Positions 1-6,637 of a stretch of DNA of 27,728 nt are shown piece after piece. The translations under genes were made by a program, and so were the position numbers. Numbering within the stretch: the stretch's first letter is position 1; each line of letters begins with the position of its first letter. Under the pieces are notes generated by a model. That model searched no databases. It saw nothing but the letters and a program-made list of their open reading frames with translations, and was not told the DNA's origin. This stretch comes from an uncultured Eubacteriales bacterium (GTDB lineage: Bacteria > Bacillota > Clostridia > Oscillospirales > Oscillospiraceae): positions 1-27,728 of the forward strand of contig UQXI01000034.1 of assembly GCA_900544975.1 (NCBI GenBank). The letters are read 5' to 3'.

Positions 1-42
1 CCCCCCGGCTTTTCTGTAAATGATCATACCAGTCTATACACT

Positions 43-397
43 ATGTGTCCGCCCGGCGGGAACATCGTATGGGTTTCTCCCATTTTGGGCGAAATTGCAA
101 TGCCTACCACGGGCGGACACATAGGTCAATGTCACGAATTTAAGGATTTGGCAGAATGGGGAAAAACCGGTAGAAATACACGAAATATCGGGATTCATGG
201 GGATATTAGAGAAATATTCTTTGAACCTCCAGAGTGATCCGTTTTACCGCCCTGTAGTGGCAGGTAGCGTATTCCGCATGTGCAGAAATTTAAAGAAAAT
301 TCCCGCTTTTTCTTCACAATCACAGAAAATTGAAAACTTTTTTGCCAAATTTATTGCCTCTCTTAAGCTCGTGACATTGCACATAGGTCCGCCACTA
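43..397. repeat. REPIN copy interrupted by an inserted element
   Basis: Two REP half-hairpins face each other: a 13-nt arm at 43-55 is the exact reverse complement of 110-122. The spacer between them matches, in reverse complement, the spacer of the REPIN at 27459-27530. The right hairpin starts at 111-118 (GGGCGGAC), breaks off at 126 and resumes at 380-397, with the foreign segment 127-379 in between. Joining 126 to 389 restores a hairpin with arms GGGCGGAC and GTCCGCCA. The outer arm of the left hairpin is missing. Confidence 0.8.
127..379. mobile_element. 253-bp MITE-like insertion with TIRs and 9-bp target duplication
   Basis: The segment begins CAATGTCACGA (127-137) and ends with its exact reverse complement TCGTGACATTG (369-379). 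The inverted match continues to 18 nt with two mismatches (TTAAG at 140-144 against CTTAA at 362-366 inside the arms). It is flanked by identical 9-bp direct repeats CACATAGGT at 118-126 and 380-388, as expected for a target-site duplication. The target is the loop and distal arm of a REP hairpin. No plausible coding sequence lies inside, so it would need a transposase supplied in trans. I do not recognise the family; several DDE insertion-sequence families make 9-bp duplications. Confidence 0.75.
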
Positions 398-444
398 AGG
401 GTATATTATTTTATTTACAGGTATTAATTTGTCTTTACTTATCA

Positions 445-625
445 GGGCAGACCCATGTGTACGCCGGGGTAGGCTTTACGAATTCGCCCAACACGAACGC
501 AAACCGCAACATCTCACCGCCGGGCGGACCTATGTGTCCGCCCGGGGTTCGCGTTACGGATGCGCCCAACATAAACGCATGTCATACCGTCCTACCGCCG
601 GGCGGACACGCAGGTCCGCCCCTAC
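445..625. repeat. tandem REPIN array (three hairpins, two spacers)
   Basis: Three REP hairpins lie at 445-466 (degenerate), 522-543 (perfect arms GGGCGGAC / GTCCGCCC around CTATGT) and 600-621 (perfect arms around ACGCAG, followed by CTAC at 622-625). The two spacers contain the family hallmark 'aattcgccca' or a variant and end in 'caccgcc' or 'taccgcc'. The middle hairpin is shared by both REPINs, so this is a tandem array. No gene is seen between 398 and 742. Confidence 0.8.
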
Positions 626-668
626 GAATACATTATTTTAATTCTACGTATAAACTTACCTACCCCTC

Positions 669-694
669 GTAGGGGCGGACCCATGTGTCCGCCC
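669..694. repeat. single REP hairpin with GTAG foot
   Basis: GTAG at 669-672 is followed by GGGCGGAC (673-680), loop CCATGT and GTCCGCCC (687-694). Downstream, 'ggggtaggca' resembles the start of the REPIN spacer but then degenerates, so this is a half REPIN ending near the 3' end of the XRE gene at 743. Confidence 0.8.
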
Positions 695-742
695 GGGGTA
701 GGCACCACAGATTCACTGAAGACGAGCGCAAAATGCAGGCTT

Positions 743-1054
743 CTATGAATTATGTATGCTTTCAAATACCGCCAAAAACAATTCCCTCTGTCGTTCTGTT
801 AAGGCCGCCCATTTATCAAGCAAATCTTTTTGCTCATCTGTAATTTGAATCGAGCCATCCCCATCCCCAAAAAACTGAGCAAATGTAATGCCAAAAGCCC
901 CGCAAATTTTTTCTATCGAATGCAACGTTGGAGCCTGGCCTTTCGCGTACCATGTCGATATTATAGACTGAGACAACCCAGCACGTACAGCTAACTCATA
1001 CTCAGTCCAACCTCGCATTTCTCGATGCCACTTGATCCTCTCCAAAACGTCCAT
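743..1054 (-). CDS. XRE-family HTH transcriptional regulator (distal of left pair)
   Basis: This 103-aa protein is predicted to bind DNA through a single N-terminal Xre/Cro-type helix-turn-helix. The HTH region spans about residues 5-60, with a WTEYELAVRAGLSQSIIS core followed by PTLHSIEKICGAFGITFAQFF. The short C-terminal tail (LTERQRELFLAVFESI) resembles that of its neighbour. I chose the ATG at 1054, preceded by GGGGTG, because the residue pattern from DVL onwards lines up with the adjacent paralogue; ATG 1069 has no spaced SD. The gene is separated by 113 nt from the upstream paralogue and has its own TATAAT box and a TACGAAGTA half-site. The pair is divergent from the unknown gene at 1596. 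Target genes other than its own module are unknown. Confidence 0.85.
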   Translation of the reverse strand: MDVLERIKWHREMRGWTEYELAVRAGLSQSIISTWYAKGQAPTLHSIEKICGAFGITFAQFFGDGDGSIQITDEQKDLLDKWAALTERQRELFLAVFESIHNS

Positions 1055-1087
1055 CTCTGCGCACCCCATCTCACCCAGTTTTCGTAC

Positions 1088-1155
1088 ATTATACCGCATC
1101 ACAAAGCAAAAAATTAGTTGTTTGTGACGATAAAAATGTTCGGCATTACGAAGTA
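1088..1155 (-). promoter_or_regulatory. promoter and operator half-site for the distal XRE gene
   Basis: On the minus strand a TATAAT box lies at 1093-1088, without a convincing -35. Upstream, TACTTCGTA (1155-1147 on the minus strand) repeats the half-site of the 26-bp palindrome in the divergent intergenic region. This suggests that the same regulator binds here. Confidence 0.4.
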
Positions 1156-1167
1156 CCAGCAAAAATA

Positions 1168-1473
1168 CTACATCTTTCTGAGAAGCTCGTTCACTGCCTG
1201 CTGCTGTTCTGTAGTAAGTGCAGACCAGCTATCCAACAATTCTTTTTGCTCTGGCGTGAGTGAAACCGGGTTTTCACCCTCATCAAAAAATTGGGACAGT
1301 GTAATACCCATTCCCCTACATATCTTTTCTATATTTTGTAACGTTGGTACCTGCTGTTTCCGATACCAAGACGAAATTGTCGACTGTGATACGCCACAAT
1401 ATTTTGCAAGTTCGTATTCAGTCCAATTTCGCTTTTGGCGCAGCCTGGTTATTTCCTGCAATACGTCTTTCAC
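1168..1473 (-). CDS. XRE-family HTH transcriptional regulator (proximal of left pair)
   Basis: This 101-aa DNA-binding regulator has an Xre/Cro helix-turn-helix at about residues 5-58 (NWTEYELAKYCGVSQSTISSW, PTLQNIEKICRGMGITLSQFF). A short C-terminal segment is rich in Glu and Gln (SLTPEQKELLDSWSALTTEQQQ). It is a clear paralogue of the next gene downstream, with the same WTEYELA, SQSxIS, IEKIC and GIT..QFF motifs. Translation starts at GTG 1473 with a G-rich GGTGGGGG upstream. It is divergent from the unknown gene at 1596, and the 122 nt between them contain palindromic TACTTCG/CGAAGTA sites, so autoregulation and control of the divergent gene are likely. No enzymatic domain is present. Confidence 0.87.
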   Translation of the reverse strand: MKDVLQEITRLRQKRNWTEYELAKYCGVSQSTISSWYRKQQVPTLQNIEKICRGMGITLSQFFDEGENPVSLTPEQKELLDSWSALTTEQQQAVNELLRKM

Positions 1474-1486
1474 GCCCCCACCTACC

Positions 1487-1574
1487 TACTTCGTTTCTAC
1501 GTATATTATACTCCGCCTGAGCTTGATTTTTAGTTCTTTTTGACGTATAATTACTTCGTAATTACGAAGTAATT
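1487..1574. promoter_or_regulatory. divergent promoters with palindromic operators
   Basis: A perfect 26-bp palindrome spans 1549-1574 (half-site AATTACTTCGTAA). A second site at 1487-1503 reads TACTTCGT-TTC-TACGTA. The plus-strand promoter TTGATT (1523-1528)-N17-TATAAT (1546-1551) drives the unknown gene, and the palindrome overlaps its -10 and expected start point. On the minus strand TATAAT (1510-1505) lies upstream of the XRE pair next to the second site. This is the arrangement of a repressor-controlled divergent promoter; which XRE protein binds is inferred only. Confidence 0.6.
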
Positions 1575-1595
1575 CTAAATTTGAGGTGCCAGCAA

Positions 1596-2306
1596 ATGCA
1601 TATTGAAAGCGAACTAGCGCGCATATCAAAAAAACTTCTCACCCCCACCCTAACCGCAACCCTCCTCACCGCCTGCCGGCAGGAGCTGGAGGAAACCTCA
1701 CAGGAGTATATCCAGCTGGACTACCAAGCGGGGAAACACGCCCTGAGCAAACTCTTAACCGAAGCCCAACAAGGGGAGCTGGAGGAGGCCGAGAGGCTCT
1801 CCCGACAGTGTCTGGAGCACATTCTCCAGTTCAGCTACCCCCGGGGACTCTGCTTCTGTTTCCGTCAATTTTATGGGCAGCCCCCCGCTGACGGGAGCTG
1901 GGATGCCGAATTGGAGCAAGCGCTTTACGACAGGCCCCACCCGCAGGACCCCTGGGTCAGCATCGAATACCAGTCGGACAAGCAGCAGGCGGAGCAGCTG
2001 CTGGAGGGGCTGGCCACCCAGGTGGATGAGGAAGCCCAGCCACACATGGAGTCTGTCATCGTCGCCTGGGAAACCTGGACGGAGCTGTTCTTCTTCCACG
2101 CCTTTTACTTTGGCTACCGGAGCGGCCTGTACTGGCTGGAGCAGTCCTCCCCGGTGCAGGGTCTGTCGAAGATGATGGAACGAGTCATTCTCACGGAATA
2201 CGCTCTGGGGATTACCCTGCCCCAAGTGGAACAGGAGCTCCATCGAGAGCTCCGAATGCGCCGGCAGAAGGTCCAGCCCCCAGAGAATCCCGCCAGCCAG
2301 GAGTAG
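1596..2306 (+). CDS. conserved protein of unknown function, AWETW/YFGYR family (left copy)
   Basis: This 236-aa soluble, probably mostly helical protein has no signal peptide, membrane segment or recognised catalytic motif. It is a paralogue of the protein at 25774-26442: both share an N-terminal pattern of TEL/SEL..+ then PTL, a central LQF...RG...F.QF/YF, AWETW (157-161), AFYFGYR (169-175) and LTEYAL (199-204). The two halves look alike (a helix rich in Leu/Glu followed by an aromatic F-Y-F/G motif), suggesting an internal duplication. A distant resemblance to the small Firmicutes family DUF6809 is possible but unproven. ATG 1596 was chosen because GAGGTG lies 7 nt upstream and the N-terminus then aligns with the paralogue. 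It is divergent from two XRE genes. No function can be assigned. Confidence 0.8.
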   Translation: MHIESELARISKKLLTPTLTATLLTACRQELEETSQEYIQLDYQAGKHALSKLLTEAQQGELEEAERLSRQCLEHILQFSYPRGLCFCFRQFYGQPPADGSWDAELEQALYDRPHPQDPWVSIEYQSDKQQAEQLLEGLATQVDEEAQPHMESVIVAWETWTELFFFHAFYFGYRSGLYWLEQSSPVQGLSKMMERVILTEYALGITLPQVEQELHRELRMRRQKVQPPENPASQE

Positions 2307-2309
2307 GCA

Positions 2310-2338
2310 AAAAAAGTCCCCGGGGCGACGCCCCGGGG
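2310..2338 (-). terminator. intrinsic terminator for the M23 peptidase gene
   Basis: On the minus strand a nine-pair GC stem (CCCCGGGGC / GCCCCGGGG, 2338-2318, loop of 3) is followed by ACTTTTTTTG. On the plus strand there is no U-run, so it serves the minus-strand gene that stops at 2436 rather than the unknown gene ending at 2306. Confidence 0.75.
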
Positions 2339-2435
2339 CAAGGCGCATGCTGCTCCATGGCAGACACTGCGCCGGGGGCGATGGACGCCCCCTCAAGAGG
2401 AAGAAAATGAAAAAGATGGATTGGGCAACTTGGAA

Positions 2436-3155
2436 TCAGCCCACGAATTCCGCCGGGTCCATCCCCTTGTCACTGCAGGTGACGGAGAAGTGGACATGGG
2501 GCTCCAGGGCCTTCTCGGTGAGGGCCGTCTGGCCCACTGTCCCGATGACGTCGCCGCAGGAGACGATGTCCCCGGCAGCCACGGCTGTCTCTTCAGACAG
2601 GCTGGAATAGGTGGTGACATAGCCGCCGGAGTGCCGGATTACCACAGTGGTTCCCATCAGGTCGTCGTTGTACACGGTGTAAACCGTGCCGTCAGCGGCA
2701 GCCTTGACTTCTGTCCCGGCGGTGGCAGCCAGGTCCACACCGTTGTGCACCCGCCAGTCCCGGGTGGTCTCGTTATAGGCCAAGCGGTCCATGGCATAGG
2801 CTGCTGCGGTCTCTCCCTCCACCGGCCACATGGTCTTGGTCGGCTTGGTGTCGGTGGGCTCTGTGGGGGTGGTGGACTCGCCGGTTTCCGTGTGTTGCTT
2901 CCCCGGTGTGGTCCCGATGGCGGGCACCAGTTCATCCCCGGCTCCATCAGGCCCGGCGGGCGTGGTGGTCTTGGGGTCGGCATCCGACGGCGTGGTCATA
3001 TTTGCCGTCAGACTGTCCGGTGTCTTGGGCTGGGCGGATTGGTAGTACACATAGCCGGAGATCCCGATGGCTGCCGCGCACAGGATCAGGGCTATGTAGT
3101 AGCCCTTTCCTTTGAGGCTTTGCCAAAAGCCCCGGTTTTGCTTGTCGTTGTTCAT
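2436..3155 (-). CDS. membrane-anchored M23 (LytM) peptidase, SpoIIQ-like
   Basis: This 239-aa protein has a short cytoplasmic N-terminus, one transmembrane helix (about 20-38), a Thr/Pro-rich linker (44-108) and a C-terminal LytM/M23 domain (109-239). The zinc-site motifs are complete: H137-x3-D141 in VHNGVDLAA, H175, and H220-V-H222. It probably acts on cell-wall peptide bridges outside the membrane. The domain's lead-in (DRLAYNETTRDWRVHNGVDLAA region) resembles clostridial SpoIIQ, the forespore partner of SpoIIIAH in engulfment. That identification is inferred from shape and motifs. The start is ATG 3155 with GGAGG upstream; the in-frame GTG 3164 is less well placed. It is divergent from tatD and followed by a strong terminator. 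Confidence 0.75.
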   Translation of the reverse strand: MNNDKQNRGFWQSLKGKGYYIALILCAAAIGISGYVYYQSAQPKTPDSLTANMTTPSDADPKTTTPAGPDGAGDELVPAIGTTPGKQHTETGESTTPTEPTDTKPTKTMWPVEGETAAAYAMDRLAYNETTRDWRVHNGVDLAATAGTEVKAAADGTVYTVYNDDLMGTTVVIRHSGGYVTTYSSLSEETAVAAGDIVSCGDVIGTVGQTALTEKALEPHVHFSVTCSDKGMDPAEFVG

Positions 3156-3293
3156 TTCAAGCACCTCCGAAGACCAGTATGCCCGATTCCCCGGAAGCTA
3201 AACCCAGTGGGCGAAAAATTTTCCATCTTGCAGGACCGCGTCTTTTGCAGTAAGATAGAGACTGAGAAATTTTCGAATTGAGTGGAGGAAATC

Positions 3294-4058
3294 ATGCTGT
3301 TTGACACCCATGCCCATCTGGACGACCGCCGGTTTGACCCGGACCGGGAGGCCCTTCTGGCCCGGCTGCCGGAGCAGGGAATCGGGCTTCTCATGAATCC
3401 CGGCTGTGATCTGCCCTCTTCCCGGGCCGCCGCCAGTCTGGCCCTGGCCCATCCCTGGATTTACGCCGCCGTAGGCTCCCACCCCGACGCCGCAGATCAA
3501 ATGGGGGAGGATGTGCTGGACGCATACCGGCAGCTGGTCCAAGAAAACCCCAAGGTCAAGGCCATTGGAGAGATCGGCCTGGATTACCACTATGAGGATG
3601 TACCCTGGCAGCAGCAAATCCTCTGCTTCCGTGCCCAAATGGCCCTGGCCCGGGAGCTGGATCTGCCGGTCATCGTTCACGAGCGGGAGGCTCATGAGGA
3701 CGCGCTGGAAATCCTGGCGGAGTTTCCCCAGGTGACCGGGGTGTTCCACTGTTACTCCGGCTCGGCGGAAATGGCCAAGCTCCTGGTGTCCAAGGGCTGG
3801 TACATTGGGTTCACCGGAGTCATCACCTTTAAAAACGCCCGAAAATTGGTGGAAACCGCCCTGTCCATCCCCCTGGACCGGATGGTGATTGAAACCGACT
3901 GCCCCTATATGGCGCCGGAGCCCTTCCGGGGCCGCCGGAACGACCCGGGATATCTCTATCGCATGGCCGAACGCCTGGCGGAGCTCCGGGGGGTCACACC
4001 GGAAGAAATGCAGAACACCACCCTGGAAAACGGGAAACGGCTGTATCGCCTGAACTAG
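3294..4058 (+). CDS. tatD: TatD-family metal-dependent hydrolase
   Basis: This 254-aa cytoplasmic TIM-barrel hydrolase belongs to the TatD/YcfH DNase family, which cleaves nucleic acid ends in a metal-dependent manner. All family metal ligands are visible: H6 and H8 in DTHAHLD, E93 in GEIGLDYHY, H129 in VIVHERE, H152 in FHCYSGS and D202 in ETDCPYMAP. The start at ATG 3294 has GGAGG five nt upstream. The stop codon lies inside the SD of rlmD, so the two are co-translated. The precise cellular substrate in this family member is unknown. Confidence 0.93.
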   Translation: MLFDTHAHLDDRRFDPDREALLARLPEQGIGLLMNPGCDLPSSRAAASLALAHPWIYAAVGSHPDAADQMGEDVLDAYRQLVQENPKVKAIGEIGLDYHYEDVPWQQQILCFRAQMALARELDLPVIVHEREAHEDALEILAEFPQVTGVFHCYSGSAEMAKLLVSKGWYIGFTGVITFKNARKLVETALSIPLDRMVIETDCPYMAPEPFRGRRNDPGYLYRMAERLAELRGVTPEEMQNTTLENGKRLYRLN

Positions 4059-4066
4059 GAGGCCCT

Positions 4067-5461
4067 ATGCTCATTCAAAACCGGATTTACACCGCCACCA
4101 TCACAGATTACACCATCCAGGGCCAGGGAATTGCCCATGTGGAGGGCTGCGCCGTCTTCATCCCCAATGCCATCGCCGGGGAGGTCTGTGAAATCCAGAT
4201 CACAAAGGCCGCCAAAACCTGGGCCGCCGGGCGAATCCGCCGGATTCTGGAGGTCTCCCCCCACCGGGTGAACCGGGCCTGTCCCCAGAGCAAGCTCTGC
4301 GGCGGCTGCGCCTTCCAGCATATGGATTACCAGGAGGAATGCCGGCTAAAGGCCGAACGGGTCCGCCAGGCCTTGAACCGCCTGGGCGGAGAGGCCCTGA
4401 AAACCATGGACCTTCTGCCCGCGCCAGAGACGCGCCGCTATCGGAACAAGGCCCAGTACCCGGTGGCCCAGGAGAAACAACGGGCCATGGCGGGCTTCTA
4501 CCGGGAGGGGACCCATCAGGTGGTGTCCTGCCCCCAGTGCGGCATCCTGGCCCCGGAAATGGATGCTGTCCGGGATGCGGTGGTGGATTATATGAATCAA
4601 TACCGGGTCAGCGCCTATGACGAGGGCTCCGGAACCGGCCTGGTCCGCCACATCTACGTGCGCAAGGGTTGGGTTTCCGGGCAGCTGCTGGTGTGTCTGG
4701 TGGTGAATGGAACCCGACTGCCCCGGCAGGAGGCCCTGCTGGAGCGGCTGCAACGTATCCCCGGCTTTGCCACCCTGGTGCTGTCTGTCCACCAGAAGCC
4801 GGGCAACGCCGTTTTGGGGAACACCTTCCACACCCTGTATGGCCCAGGCTGGATTGAGGATACTTTGTGCGGCCTCACCTTCCGCCTGTCCCCCCGGTCC
4901 TTTTACCAGGTGAACCACGACCAGGCGGAGCGGCTGTATGAGCTGGCCATCGCTGGCGCAGGGATTCAGAAAACCGACGTCGTTCTGGATCTGTACTGCG
5001 GCGTGGGCACCATCACCCTGGCCATGGCGAAAGCCGCAGGCCGGGTCATCGGCGTAGAGGTGGAACCCCAGGCCGTAGCCGACGCCCAGGACAACGCCCG
5101 GCGCAATGGCGTCCAAAACGCCGAATTCTTCTGCGGTGACGCCGGCCAGGCCGCCCTGTCCCTCCGGGAGCAGGGCCTCACCCCGGACGTGGTGGTGGTA
5201 GACCCACCCCGCAAAGGCCTCAGCCCCGACGTGATTCAAGCCCTAGCCCAAATGTCCCCCCGCAAAATTGTCTACATCTCCTGCGATCCAGCCACATTGG
5301 CCCGGGATGTGGCGCTGCTTAAGGAGAGGAACTTTCAACTCTTGGGTGCAAGGGCTGTGGACATGTTCCCAAGATGCGCCCATGTGGAAACGGTCGCCTG
5401 GCTTTCCATGGGGGAAATCGGAGAAAGCACCCGCGGGAAACAGCGAAACTTTGATTGTTGA
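4067..5461 (+). CDS. rlmD: 23S rRNA (uracil-5-)-methyltransferase, RlmD/RlmCD type
   Basis: This 464-aa SAM-dependent RNA uracil C5-methyltransferase probably acts on 23S rRNA. An N-terminal TRAM domain (about 1-60) is followed by the Fe-S cysteines C72, C78 and C81 (CPQSKLCGGC) with a further CPQC near 150. The Rossmann SAM motif is LDLYCGVGTI near 310, then DPPRKG and the catalytic cysteine in ISCDPATL near 415. It ends with the usual VDMFP..HVE.V segment. Firmicutes enzymes of this type may modify one or two uracils (RlmCD), which the sequence alone cannot settle. The start at ATG 4067 has AGGAGG overlapping the tatD stop. Confidence 0.88.
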   Translation: MLIQNRIYTATITDYTIQGQGIAHVEGCAVFIPNAIAGEVCEIQITKAAKTWAAGRIRRILEVSPHRVNRACPQSKLCGGCAFQHMDYQEECRLKAERVRQALNRLGGEALKTMDLLPAPETRRYRNKAQYPVAQEKQRAMAGFYREGTHQVVSCPQCGILAPEMDAVRDAVVDYMNQYRVSAYDEGSGTGLVRHIYVRKGWVSGQLLVCLVVNGTRLPRQEALLERLQRIPGFATLVLSVHQKPGNAVLGNTFHTLYGPGWIEDTLCGLTFRLSPRSFYQVNHDQAERLYELAIAGAGIQKTDVVLDLYCGVGTITLAMAKAAGRVIGVEVEPQAVADAQDNARRNGVQNAEFFCGDAGQAALSLREQGLTPDVVVVDPPRKGLSPDVIQALAQMSPRKIVYISCDPATLARDVALLKERNFQLLGARAVDMFPRCAHVETVAWLSMGEIGESTRGKQRNFDC

Positions 5462-5475
5462 GGTTTGAAAAGTAT

Positions 5476-5877
5476 ATGGAAATCAGGGCATATCAGACAT
5501 ACAACGAAGGTGAGATTCTGAGCCTGTACAACAGTGTAGGATGGACTGCATACACAGCCCACCCGGAAGTGCTGCATAAGGGATTTGACCATTCCCTGCT
5601 GACGCTGGCTGCGTATGAAGGCGAGCAGCTCTTGGGGATCATCCGTGTGGTTGGCGATGGCTATACCATCGTCTTTGTGCAGGATCTTCTGGTGTTTCCG
5701 GAGCATCAGCGGAAAGGCATCGGATCTGCATTGCTGCAAGCGGTTCTGAATCAATACAGGCATGTGCGGCAGATTGAATTGGCCACGGATCGTACCCAGA
5801 AAACGATTGCATTTTACAAGTCCATGGGGTTCCAGGAAATGTCGGAAGTTGGATGTTGCGGCTTTATTAGGGTTTGA
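5476..5877 (+). CDS. GNAT family N-acetyltransferase
   Basis: This 133-aa protein has the GNAT fold. Strand beta4 and the acetyl-CoA pyrophosphate loop are seen as VQDLLVFPEHQRKGIGSALL (loop Q-R-K-G-I-G-S-A, 78-85), followed by the ELATDRTQKTIAFYKSMGF segment typical of motif B. The acceptor substrate is unknown. ATG 5476 is taken as the start because the family N-terminus (MEIRAY) begins there; TTG 5455 would overlap rlmD. Base composition is visibly less GC-rich than rlmD, so acquisition or weaker expression is possible. Confidence 0.85.
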   Translation: MEIRAYQTYNEGEILSLYNSVGWTAYTAHPEVLHKGFDHSLLTLAAYEGEQLLGIIRVVGDGYTIVFVQDLLVFPEHQRKGIGSALLQAVLNQYRHVRQIELATDRTQKTIAFYKSMGFQEMSEVGCCGFIRV

Positions 5878-5998
5878 CATACAATGATTTTAAAATTGCA
5901 CCGGCTTTGGCTCAGAAGCTCACCACAATTTTTGCCCTGTCCCTAACTTTAACGAGGGTATGGCTGGGATGGAAAGACACAGGCACAATCATACTGAT

Positions 5999-6043
5999 CT
6001 TGGTCGCTAACCGACCAAGATAGCGACCAAGTCACCGACCAAG
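5999..6043. repeat. hairpin with three CGACCAAG repeats
   Basis: CTTGGTCGCTA (5999-6009) is the exact reverse complement of TAGCGACCAAG (6021-6031). CGACCAAG occurs three times at 12-nt spacing (6012-6019, 6024-6031, 6036-6043), so the left arm can pair with any of three partners. It lies in the 277-nt region between the GNAT gene and RAYT1, which otherwise holds only the REP at 6083. Role unknown. Confidence 0.55.
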
Positions 6044-6082
6044 TTCATCTTCTCTTTTGGTAAGAGCTTTCAGAAGCATCCT

Positions 6083-6108
6083 GTAGGGAACGGTCTTGAC
6101 CGTTCCGC
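6083..6108 (+). repeat. REP of the second family, upstream of RAYT1
   Basis: GTAG (6083-6086) leads into GGAACGGTC-TT-GACCGTTCC (6087-6106). The 26-nt block 6083-6108 is the exact reverse complement of 6410-6435 inside the RAYT1 gene. The GTAG foot is the tetranucleotide known to be recognised by RAYT proteins next to REP hairpins in enterobacteria. Confidence 0.8.
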
Positions 6109-6154
6109 TGGTACAAGCATATGGAATAGCAGGCCAAACTTTGAAAGGGAATCT

Positions 6155-6631
6155 ATGATGAAACTACCCCAACGCAAACTGCAGCGGCTCAAAGGTTTTG
6201 ATTATGCCAGCGCAAATTGCTATTTCGTCACCATATGTACATACGAAAAGCGATGTATCTTTGGAAAACCAGGACAGTTGAACCTGTTTGGACAAATCGC
6301 AAAAAAAGAATTGTGTGGCATTCCCGGTCATTTTCAAAGTGTAACTGTGGATAAGTTCATAGTTATGCAAAATCATCTACATGCGATGATCATTTTAGAC
6401 AGTGCGGAGGCGGAACGGTCAAGACCGTTCCCTACGCTATCGTCTATCATTGGGCTGTATAAATCGGGGGGTTCCAGAGAAATCCACCGGATTCAGCCAG
6501 AGCTTTTGGTCTGGCAACCATCGTTCCATGACCACATCATTCGAGGCGAAGAAGACTACCTGCGAATTTGGGAATACATTGACGAAAACCCGGCCAAATG
6601 GGAGCTGGACCGATATTATACGAAGGGATGA
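6155..6631 (+). CDS. REP-associated tyrosine transposase (RAYT1, Y1_Tnp)
   Basis: This 158-aa single-strand DNA transposase of the IS200/IS605-related RAYT group probably nicks and moves REP hairpins. The N-terminal strand CYFVTICT leads to the HUH motif H74-L-H76 (MQNHLHAMII). The nucleophile Tyr is Y141 in WEYIDENPAKW, and the WQPSFHDHIIR motif is present, so the gene appears intact. The start ATG 6155 has AAAGGGA upstream. Residues 84-94 are encoded by a REP that is the inverse of the one upstream of the gene. The stop overlaps the SD region of the next gene. It is unrelated in REP specificity to RAYT2. Confidence 0.88.
   Translation: MMKLPQRKLQRLKGFDYASANCYFVTICTYEKRCIFGKPGQLNLFGQIAKKELCGIPGHFQSVTVDKFIVMQNHLHAMIILDSAEAERSRPFPTLSSIIGLYKSGGSREIHRIQPELLVWQPSFHDHIIRGEEDYLRIWEYIDENPAKWELDRYYTKG
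6410..6435 (-). repeat. REP copy inside RAYT1 coding sequence
   Basis: A 26-nt exact inverse copy of the upstream REP, ending in CTAC, is read in frame as about residues 84-94 of RAYT1 just after the HUH motif. Together with 6083-6108 it forms a GTAG...CTAC pair in REPIN orientation enclosing the first 94 codons. Confidence 0.8.
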
Positions 6632-6637
6632 TTGGCT

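Noticed and set aside
197..427. 76-codon frame in the left repeat region
   Set aside because: It crosses the boundary of the MITE-like element and a REP fragment; the peptide is REP-derived at its end and has no homology I recognise.
445..625. CRISPR array
   Set aside because: Only three repeats, each a self-palindromic REP hairpin, with spacers that are related to each other and to other REPINs. No cas genes are present.
2421..3281. 286-codon open frame opposite the M23 peptidase
   Set aside because: The minus strand encodes a clear LytM domain with zinc residues; the plus frame has Gly/Val-rich shadow composition.
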